A stretch of DNA of 6,770 nucleotides from Pseudomonas sp. UBA5782 (lineage in GTDB: Bacteria > Pseudomonadota > Gammaproteobacteria > Pseudomonadales > Pseudomonadaceae). Positions within the stretch are counted from its first letter, which is position 1; each line of letters begins with the position of its first letter. Both the position numbers and the translations under genes were made by a program. The notes under the pieces are model-generated. The model saw nothing but the letters and a program-made list of their open reading frames with translations. It was not told the origin of the DNA and did no database searches. The stretch spans positions 1 through 6,770 of the forward strand of contig DIEE01000276.1 of NCBI GenBank assembly GCA_002418465.1. The letters run 5' to 3'. Below are positions 1 through 5,296 of the stretch, piece after piece.

Positions 1-419
1 ACCTGCAGCACGGCGGCCTGGCTTTCGCTGACCAGATAGCGGTTGCCCGCCGCGTCGCAGGCCAGGCCTTCGAAATCCAGCTCGCCACCGCGCACCTTGC
101 CGATCACCCAGGCGCTGCTGCGCAGGCCGGCGGAAAGCCCCATTTCCGGCGCCGGCGGGGCGACGAAGGTTTCCACCTCGACCTGCCAGGGCTGGCCGTC
201 GGCCTGCGGGATCAGCCGGTAGAAGCGGTCGTCCTCGCGATCGGAGACGGTCCACAGCGAGTCGCCGCAGCGCTCCAGCCCGGACAGGTTGCCCGCCGCC
301 ACGCCGTCGATGACGTGCTCGTCGAGCAGCTTCAATTCCTCCAGCTCGGCCGCGGCGCAGGGTTGCAGCAGGATCAGCAGCGGCAGACAGGCGAGGACCG
401 CGCGCAGGGCTGGGGTCAC
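1..419 (-). CDS. Exported esterase-like/phytase-fold protein, N-terminal part (runs off left edge)
   Basis: An open frame of 139 codons reads leftwards from a GTG at 417-419 and leaves the window without a stop. The start overlaps the parE stop as GTGA, and a GAGG Shine-Dalgarno lies 5 nt upstream inside parE, so GTG is well supported. Residues 1-24 look like a Sec signal peptide: Arg6, a hydrophobic core around residues 8-18 (VLACLPLLILL), then an Ala-Ala-Ala run suited to cleavage near residue 24. Cys21 follows Pro, so it is not a lipobox. Two segments fit the 'esterase-like activity of phytase' family (PF13449): NLSGLER..LWTVSDR at 44-61 and DFEGLACD..GNRYLVSES at 115-133. The position next to parE matches PA4966 of P. 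aeruginosa. It is probably periplasmic. The substrate is unknown, and neither esterase nor phytase activity can be claimed from this fragment. Translation is probably coupled to parE. Confidence 0.8.
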   Translation of the reverse strand, partial: MTPALRAVLACLPLLILLQPCAAAELEELKLLDEHVIDGVAAGNLSGLERCGDSLWTVSDREDDRFYRLIPQADGQPWQVEVETFVAPPAPEMGLSAGLRSSAWVIGKVRGGELDFEGLACDAAGNRYLVSESQAAVLQ

Positions 420-2305
420 ACCAGGACCTCGGCGAGGTTGCCCTTGGACTCCAGCCAGTTCTTGCGGTCGCCCGCGCGCTTCTTCGCCAGCAGCATGTCC
501 ATCATCTCGCGGGTCGCGTCGAAATCGTCCAGGGTCAGCTGCACCAGGCGCCGGGTGTTCGGGTCCATGGTGGTTTCGCGCAGCTGCAGCGGGTTCATCT
601 CGCCGAGGCCCTTGAAGCGGGTGACCTGCGGCTTGCCGCGCTTCTTCTCGGCGCTCAGGCGTTCGAGGATGCCGTCGCGCTCGGCCTCGTCGAGGGCGTA
701 GTGGATCTCCTTGCCCAGGTCGATGCGGTACAGCGGCGGCATCGCCACGTAGACGTGCCCGGCGTCCACCAGCGGGCGGAAGTGGCGGACGAACAGCGCG
801 CAGATCAGCGTGGCGATGTGCAGGCCGTCGGAGTCGGCGTCGGCGAGGATGCAGACCTTGCCGTAGCGCAGCTCGCCGAGGTCAGGCGAACCTGGGTCGA
901 CGCCGATGGCCACGGCGATGTGGTGGACTTCCTGGCTGGCGAGGACTTCGCCACCATCGACTTCCCAGGTGTTGAGGATCTTTCCGCGCAGCGGCAGGAT
1001 CGCCTGGAACTCCTTGTCCCGCGCCTGCTTGGCCGAGCCGCCGGCGGAGTCGCCCTCGACCAGGAACAGCTCGGAGCGCATCGGGTCCTGGCCAGCGCAA
1101 TCGGCCAGCTTGCCGGGCAGCGCCGGGCCCTGGGTGATCTTCTTGCGTTCGACCTTCTTGCCGGCCTTGAGCCGGCGCCCGGCGTTGCTGATCGCCAGTT
1201 CGGCGAGTTGCAGGCCGAGTTCCGGATGGCCGTTGAGCCACAGGCTGAAGGCGTCCTTGACCACCCCGGAGACGAACGCCGCCGCCTCGCGGGAGGACAG
1301 CCGTTCCTTGGTCTGCCCGGAGAACTGCGGCTCCTGCATCTTCATCGAGAGGACGAAGGCGATGCGCTCCCAGACGTCTTCCGGGGCCAGCTTGACGCCG
1401 CGCGGCAACAGGTTGCGGAACTCGCAGAACTCGCGCATGGCGTCCAGCAGCCCCTGGCGCAGACCGTTGACATGGGTGCCGCCCTGGGCGGTGGGGATCA
1501 GGTTGACGTAGCTTTCCTGCACGCTCTCGCCACCCTCGGGCAGCCACAGCAATGCCCAGTCCACGGCTTCCTTGGTGCCGGCGAGGGAACCGACGAAGGG
1601 CGCATCGGGCAGCCGCAGGTGTTCGCTGACCGAATCGGCGAGGTACGAGCGCAGGCCGTCCTCGTAGTGCCACTCGACCTTCTCGCCGCTGGCCTTGTCC
1701 TCGAAGCTCACTGCAAGGCCGGGGCAGAGCACGGCCTTGGCCTTGAGCACGTGCTTGAGGCGGCTGATGGAGAATTTATGCGAGTCGAAGTATTTCGGGT
1801 CCGGCCAGAAATGCACGCTGGTGCCGGTGTTGCGTTTGCCGACCGTGCCGACCACCGCCAGGTCACTGGCCTTGAAGCCGTCGGCGAAGGTCATCAGGTA
1901 TTCGCTGCCGTCACGCTTGACGCGCACCTCGACCTGGGTCGACAGGGCGTTCACCACCGAAATGCCGACGCCGTGCAGGCCGCCGGAGAACTGGTAGTTC
2001 TTGTTGGAGAACTTGCCGCCGGCGTGCAGCTTGGTGAGGATCAGTTCGACACCGGAAACGCCTTCTTCCGGGTGGATGTCCACCGGCATGCCGCGACCGT
2101 CGTCGATGACTTCCAGCGACTGGTCGGCATGCAGAATAACGTCGACGCGTTTGGCATGACCCGCCAGCGCTTCGTCGACGCTGTTGTCGATGACTTCCTG
2201 GGCCAGGTGGTTGGGCCGCGAGGTGTCGGTGTACATGCCCGGGCGCTTGCGCACCGGGTCGAGCCCGGAAAGGACTTCGATGGCATCGGCGTTGTAAGTG
2301 GCCAT
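416..2305 (-). CDS. parE: DNA topoisomerase IV subunit B (ParE), ATPase subunit
   Basis: This 629-aa protein has the full-length size for a Pseudomonas ParE. With ParC it forms topoisomerase IV, which decatenates replicated chromosomes and relaxes supercoils using ATP. GHKL ATPase landmarks are present: Glu37 and Asn41 in QEVIDNSVDEA, DDGRGMP at 68-74, GLHGVG at 109-114, and the transducer QTK loop with Lys333. The Toprim domain has EGDSAGG at 417-423 (Glu417) and the metal-binding DADSD at 489-493. RFKGLGEMNP at 563-572 is also typical. The start is the ATG at 2303-2305, giving MATYNADAIEVLSGL, the family's usual N-terminus. The frame remains open upstream to 2527, but those 74 residues are antisense-frame reading of yqiA. 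Only 13 nt separate it from yqiA and the Shine-Dalgarno is weak (GAGAG, very close to the ATG), so it is probably co-transcribed. Its stop overlaps the next gene's start. Ser457 and Glu459, equivalent to E. coli quinolone-resistance positions 458 and 460, are wild type. Confidence 0.98.
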   Translation of the reverse strand: MATYNADAIEVLSGLDPVRKRPGMYTDTSRPNHLAQEVIDNSVDEALAGHAKRVDVILHADQSLEVIDDGRGMPVDIHPEEGVSGVELILTKLHAGGKFSNKNYQFSGGLHGVGISVVNALSTQVEVRVKRDGSEYLMTFADGFKASDLAVVGTVGKRNTGTSVHFWPDPKYFDSHKFSISRLKHVLKAKAVLCPGLAVSFEDKASGEKVEWHYEDGLRSYLADSVSEHLRLPDAPFVGSLAGTKEAVDWALLWLPEGGESVQESYVNLIPTAQGGTHVNGLRQGLLDAMREFCEFRNLLPRGVKLAPEDVWERIAFVLSMKMQEPQFSGQTKERLSSREAAAFVSGVVKDAFSLWLNGHPELGLQLAELAISNAGRRLKAGKKVERKKITQGPALPGKLADCAGQDPMRSELFLVEGDSAGGSAKQARDKEFQAILPLRGKILNTWEVDGGEVLASQEVHHIAVAIGVDPGSPDLGELRYGKVCILADADSDGLHIATLICALFVRHFRPLVDAGHVYVAMPPLYRIDLGKEIHYALDEAERDGILERLSAEKKRGKPQVTRFKGLGEMNPLQLRETTMDPNTRRLVQLTLDDFDATREMMDMLLAKKRAGDRKNWLESKGNLAEVLV

Positions 2306-2318
2306 GAGCTCTCGTGGT

Positions 2319-2927
2319 CTAGATGTCGGAAAAATCGCTGTCGCGCCAGTGCCGCGGATCGAATCCGGCGAAATGCAGGAGCGCCGGCAGGCGCTCGGCG
2401 AACCCTTGGAAACCATGATCGCCGCCTGCCTGGATGCGCAGCGCGCAGCCCCGGTAAAAGGCCTGGGCGTGGCGGTAGTCGAGGGTTTCGTCGGCGGTCT
2501 GCAGCCACACCTGGTAGCGCTGCGCATCGTTGGGCGCCGGCACTTCCAGCTCGGCCAGGGCGTCCACGTGATCCTGGGTAAGCTCCCAGGTCTCGTCGCT
2601 GTAGTGGTTCTTCTGCGGCCCGAGATGACCGTCGAACAACCGGTGCGGGCTGACCGCCGGGTTGATCAGCAGGGCCTTGAGGCCGTGGCGCTTGGCGAGG
2701 TGGGTCGCATAGTAGCCGCCCAGCGAGCTGCCGACCAGCACCGGCCGGCCCAGCTCGGCGATCGCCGCGTCGAGCTGGGCGATGGCCTGGCGCGGGTGGT
2801 GATGCAATGCCGGAACCCGCAGCCGCTCGCTCCAGCCGAGGCGCGCCATGGCCCGCGTCAGCTGGCTCGCCTTGAGCGAATCGGGCGAACTGTTGAGGCC
2901 GTGCAGATAGAGAATGGAAGTCGTCAT
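2319..2927 (-). CDS. yqiA: YqiA-type alpha/beta-hydrolase esterase
   Basis: This 202-aa soluble alpha/beta hydrolase belongs to the YqiA family, shown in E. coli to hydrolyse short acyl esters; the physiological substrate is unknown. The N-terminus MTTSILYLHGLNSSP has the oxyanion-region HG(F/L)NSSP signature of the family, which fixes the ATG start. The nucleophile elbow is GSSLGG at 66-71, with Ser68 as the likely nucleophile. Asp146 in TADETLDYR and His171 in GGDHGFQGF complete a plausible triad. There is no signal peptide or membrane segment. It lies between cpdA (50-nt gap) and parE (13-nt gap), the same order as in E. coli and P. aeruginosa (PA4968). Oddly, the 10 nt before the ATG are C-rich with no Shine-Dalgarno, and a perfect 6-bp inverted repeat stands just upstream, so initiation is probably weak or dependent on cpdA translation. 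Confidence 0.93.
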   Translation of the reverse strand: MTTSILYLHGLNSSPDSLKASQLTRAMARLGWSERLRVPALHHHPRQAIAQLDAAIAELGRPVLVGSSLGGYYATHLAKRHGLKALLINPAVSPHRLFDGHLGPQKNHYSDETWELTQDHVDALAELEVPAPNDAQRYQVWLQTADETLDYRHAQAFYRGCALRIQAGGDHGFQGFAERLPALLHFAGFDPRHWRDSDFSDI

Positions 2928-2937
2928 GGGGTGGGGA

Positions 2938-2959
2938 GGCTACAAGTTCGGGCGTAGCC
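2938..2959 (-). promoter_or_regulatory. Small hairpin in the cpdA-yqiA gap, 10 nt before the yqiA start
   Basis: In the transcript, GGCUAC (2959-2954) can pair perfectly with GUAGCC (2943-2938) across a 10-nt loop. A second GGGCUAC at 2987-2981, overlapping the cpdA stop region, could compete for the same 3' arm. There is no T-tract, so it is not a classical terminator. It might affect yqiA translation or mRNA processing. A function is not demonstrated, and a 6-bp stem can arise by chance. Confidence 0.35.
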
Positions 2960-2977
2960 GCCGCAAGCTTCGCGCCG

Positions 2978-3790
2978 TCAGTAGCCCTTGATGCTGTAGT
3001 CGACGACGAAGTCGATGCCGGTGACGCGCGATACGCCGGTCTCCAGGCGGCCGTCGTCGTGCAGGCGCAGCCAGCGGTAGCCGGGCGCCAGGCTGTCGAC
3101 CTTGAACTCCTCGCTGCCCGGCGCGAACTGCACGCAGGTCGAGGGCGAGGCGAGCAGGCGTACGCCGTTGCGCAACTGGTCGAACTCCTGGTGCACATGG
3201 CCCCAGAGCAGCGCGCGCACCTGCGGGAAGCGCTCGATGACGGCGAACAGCGCCGCCGGATTGAGGATGCCGATCGGCTCCATCCAGCGGCAGCCGATGG
3301 ACACCGGATGGTGGTGGAAGCTGACCAGCACATGGCGATCCGCCGCGCCTTCAAGGGCCTCCGCCAGCAGCTGCAGCTGCGCGTCGCCGACATGCCCGGG
3401 CACAGCGCCAGGGATGGTGCTGTCGAGCAGGATCAGGCGCCAGGCGCCGATGTCCACCACCGCCTCCAGCAGGTCGCTGCCGGCACAAGCCTCGCGCATC
3501 GGCGCGGCTTCGTCGTGGTTGCCGGCGAACCAGCGCGCCGGCGCGTCGATCGCCTCGCTCATCTGGCGGAAACGCTGGTAGGAGGCCAGCGAGCCGTCCT
3601 GCGAGAGGTCGCCACTGGCAAGCACGAGATCGACCTGTGGCTGCTCCTCGAGCACCCGCTCGATGACCCGCTGCAAGCTGTCCGCGGTGTCCATGCCCAA
3701 TAGCTTGCCGTCCGCCTCGGCGAACAGGTGGCTATCGGACAACTGCACCAGCAGGACCGAGGAGTCGGCATGAGTTGACAGGCGCGACAA
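2978..3790 (-). CDS. cpdA: 3',5'-cyclic AMP phosphodiesterase (CpdA)
   Basis: This 270-aa class III metallophosphoesterase hydrolyses cAMP to AMP in the cytoplasm and so sets the cAMP level seen by CRP/Vfr. The binuclear metal-site motifs appear in order: DSH at 19-21, GD at 60-61 followed by SQDG, GNHD at 90-93, the HHHP run at 159-162 and GHVH at 197-200. Length and motifs match E. coli CpdA (about 275 aa) and P. aeruginosa PA4969. The start is TTG at 3788-3790. It is supported by AAGGAG at 3797-3802, spaced 6 nt, and by the reading MSRLSTHADSSVLLVQLSDSH, which places the first motif at the usual distance. No ATG or GTG lies between this TTG and the first metal motif in a position that would fit. 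A good sigma-70-like promoter lies 30-58 nt upstream. The 266-nt spacer after yqiB suggests it heads its own unit with yqiA and parE. Confidence 0.96.
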   Translation of the reverse strand: MSRLSTHADSSVLLVQLSDSHLFAEADGKLLGMDTADSLQRVIERVLEEQPQVDLVLASGDLSQDGSLASYQRFRQMSEAIDAPARWFAGNHDEAAPMREACAGSDLLEAVVDIGAWRLILLDSTIPGAVPGHVGDAQLQLLAEALEGAADRHVLVSFHHHPVSIGCRWMEPIGILNPAALFAVIERFPQVRALLWGHVHQEFDQLRNGVRLLASPSTCVQFAPGSEEFKVDSLAPGYRWLRLHDDGRLETGVSRVTGIDFVVDYSIKGY

Positions 3791-3796
3791 GGCTGT

Positions 3797-3802
3797 CTCC
3801 TT
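3797..3802 (-). promoter_or_regulatory. Shine-Dalgarno that decides the cpdA TTG start
   Basis: AAGGAG on the minus strand lies 6 nt upstream of the TTG at 3790-3788. It is the strongest ribosome binding site in the window and is the main reason for accepting a TTG initiator for cpdA. Confidence 0.85.
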
Positions 3803-3819
3803 CGAGCGAAAGTAGCGCG

Positions 3820-3848
3820 ATTATGGTGGCTGCCGAGCGGGTGGGCAA
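3820..3848 (-). promoter_or_regulatory. Candidate sigma-70 promoter of cpdA
   Basis: On the minus strand, TTGCCC (3848-3843; 4 of 6 against TTGACA) is followed after exactly 17 nt by CATAAT (3825-3820; 5 of 6 against TATAAT). The predicted transcription start is near 3812-3814, giving a leader of about 23 nt that contains the AAGGAG. This is the best promoter match in the 266-nt gap between yqiB and cpdA (3791-4056). The rest of that gap holds no convincing gene or terminator. Confidence 0.6.
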
Positions 3849-4056
3849 ACCGTGAAGCGGACGCAGGTCACAGTTGGCGCGACAGGTCGTCGCAGAAGTT
3901 GCTGTGCCGACTAGGAAATACGTTGCAGGGTTGGCGCGCGGATTCTGTCGTCAGCCAAGGCGGCGCGACGGGTGATAACAGCGCTATGGCGAGGGACGGC
4001 AACACTCGGTAGCGGCAAGGGACGCCGCCGGAATGCGCCAGCTATTGGACGACACG

Positions 4057-4503
4057 CTATATCTGCCGCTCCAGCTCATGACCGCAGGCCAGGCAATGAC
4101 TCAGCCATTCGCCGAGGAACAGGTTGAGCTGGTTCTTCTCGTCCGGCTGGTGCATGTCGGCGTTCGGGTAGGGATAGATGCCGCGGAAGCGCCGGGCCTT
4201 TTCCGCGCTGACCACCTCGGCCATGCGCGCGTCGTGGTAGACGCGCACTTCCAGGCGCGGAACCGGCAGCCAGGGCAGGCTGTGTTCCTGGCGCACTTGC
4301 AGGGTAGTGGTGTACGGACCGGCCTCGAGCACGTCCAGCGCCAGCACGCCAAGCAACCGCTCGCCCTGGCTCAGCGCCACGCGGCGCGCGCCGCTACCGT
4401 CGCGCATCGACGGCAGCAGGCGCATCAGCCGGGCGTAATTCGCCTCGCAGGTGGCCTGCAGGCCGGTCAGATCGACCCGGTAACGTTCACGCAACAGATT
4501 CAA
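4057..4503 (-). CDS. yqiB: YqiB family protein (DUF1249)
   Basis: This 148-aa protein of the DUF1249/YqiB family has no known biochemical function. Family landmarks are the N-terminal helix with CEANYARLMRLLP at 19-31, the strand LEVRVYHDARMAEV at 84-97, and YPYPNADMHQPDEKNQ around 110-125, followed by a C-terminal helix with Cys137 and Cys140. It has no signal peptide or membrane span, so it is expected in the cytosol. The start is TTG at 4501-4503, overlapping the nudF TGA as TTGA. The next in-frame ATG would remove about 26 residues, including conserved helix residues, so the TTG is preferred. There is no strong Shine-Dalgarno, which fits translational coupling to nudF. It corresponds to PA4970 and keeps the E. 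coli order between nudF and cpdA. That persistent linkage suggests a role near NudF or CpdA, but this is inference only. Confidence 0.9.
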   Translation of the reverse strand: MNLLRERYRVDLTGLQATCEANYARLMRLLPSMRDGSGARRVALSQGERLLGVLALDVLEAGPYTTTLQVRQEHSLPWLPVPRLEVRVYHDARMAEVVSAEKARRFRGIYPYPNADMHQPDEKNQLNLFLGEWLSHCLACGHELERQI

Positions 4504-5117
4504 GACCAGAGCCCCCGAACTTCACTTCGATTCAAGGCCAGCCATTGCAAGGCGATGATGCTGGCAGCGTTATTGATGCGGCCATCCCTGAGCGATTGCA
4601 AGGCGTCGGCGAACGACAGCACGTGCACGCGAATGTCCTCGCCCTCCTCCTCCAGGCCGTGGACGCCGCCGGCGCCCTCGCTGTCGCAGCGGCCCACGTA
4701 GAGGTGGACCAGCTCGTCGCTGCCACCCGGAGACGGGAAATAGGTGGTGATCGGCCAGAGCGCGCCGAGCGTCAGCCCGGCTTCCTCGACCGCTTCGCGG
4801 CGGGCCACTTCCTCGGGTTCCTCGGCCTTGTCGATCAGGCCGGCGACCAGCTCGAGCATCCACGGGTTTTCCGCCTTGTCGAGGGCGCCGACGCGGAACT
4901 GTTCGATCAGCACCACACGGTCGTGCTTGGGGTCGTAGGGCAACACGCAGACGGCATCGTGGCGGACGAACAGCTCGCGGCTGATCTGTGGCCCCATGGC
5001 CCCGGAAAACTGCCGGTGGCGCAGGTGCAGGCGGTCGAGCCGGTAGAAGCCCTGAAAGCAGTTTTCCCGCTCCACGAGTTCCACCGCACCGGCGTCGGGC
5101 TTGAAGGTTTCGATCAT
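4500..5117 (-). CDS. nudF: ADP-ribose pyrophosphatase (Nudix, NudF/AspP)
   Basis: This 205-aa Nudix hydrolase is expected to cleave ADP-ribose, and possibly other ADP-sugars, to AMP and ribose 5-phosphate in the cytoplasm, limiting toxic free ADP-ribose and recycling nucleotides. The Nudix box GX5EX7REXXEEXGL is perfect at 93-115, with Glu108, Glu111 and Glu112 as metal ligands. The NudF-specific parts are also present: the N-terminal domain with FYRLDRLHLRHR at 24-35, PSPGGSDE at 128-135, the acidic loop LEEEGEDIRVHV at 155-166 (equivalent to the E. coli catalytic-base loop), and INNAASIIALQWL at 181-193. The length matches E. coli NudF (209 aa). The start is the ATG at 5115-5117; its Shine-Dalgarno is poor. 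It is the first gene of the leftward cluster and diverges from the lipoprotein gene. A weak -10-like TAGGAT lies at 5155-5150, and a CRP/Vfr-like site is centred 92 bp upstream of the ATG. Confidence 0.95.
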   Translation of the reverse strand: MIETFKPDAGAVELVERENCFQGFYRLDRLHLRHRQFSGAMGPQISRELFVRHDAVCVLPYDPKHDRVVLIEQFRVGALDKAENPWMLELVAGLIDKAEEPEEVARREAVEEAGLTLGALWPITTYFPSPGGSDELVHLYVGRCDSEGAGGVHGLEEEGEDIRVHVLSFADALQSLRDGRINNAASIIALQWLALNRSEVRGLWS

Positions 5118-5201
5118 GCTCGGCTCGCTTGCTGGTTGATGTTCGCGCCATCCTAACGCGCCCGATCAGCAGGCGCAGCCCTTTGCAGATTAGCTGCGGC
5201 C

Positions 5202-5217
5202 TGTGTTATTCGTCACC
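5202..5217. promoter_or_regulatory. Candidate CRP/Vfr-type cAMP-receptor site
   Basis: TGTGT-TATTCG-TCACC matches the CRP/Vfr core TGTGA-N6-TCACA at 8 of 10 positions with the exact 6-nt spacer. It is centred near 5209.5, about 92 bp from the nudF ATG and 87 bp from the lipoprotein ATG, so it could serve either divergent promoter. The bases outside the core match the longer Vfr consensus poorly. If nudF uses the -10-like TAGGAT at 5155-5150, the centre would be roughly 66 bp upstream of its transcription start. Confidence 0.4.
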
Positions 5218-5296
5218 CGATTCAGTGCCCGCCCAAGCGAACTCGAACCCCTTCGGACAATCGAAGACCGCACCCTAACCGACTGTGCGAACCACA

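Noticed and set aside
2306..2527. A 74-residue N-terminal extension of ParE
   Set aside because: The ParE family begins at MATYNADAIEVL; the extension is low-complexity and lies wholly within yqiA in another frame.
701..2581. A 626-codon open frame on the + strand opposite parE
   Set aside because: It is antisense to an unambiguous ParE, has no recognisable domain or Shine-Dalgarno, and is a typical by-product of GC-rich codon bias.
3059..3703. Open frames on the + strand opposite cpdA
   Set aside because: They mirror the cpdA coding sequence, show no family motif, and cpdA has all its metal-binding motifs plus a ribosome site.
4009..4031. GCGGC/GCCGC hairpin as a yqiB terminator
   Set aside because: The stem is only 5 bp in GC-rich DNA with no T-tract, so it is too weak to call.
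5285..5296. GTG at 5285 as the lipoprotein start
   Set aside because: It is possible, but the ATG at 5297 gives a standard lipoprotein signal and neither start has a Shine-Dalgarno; the ATG was preferred.
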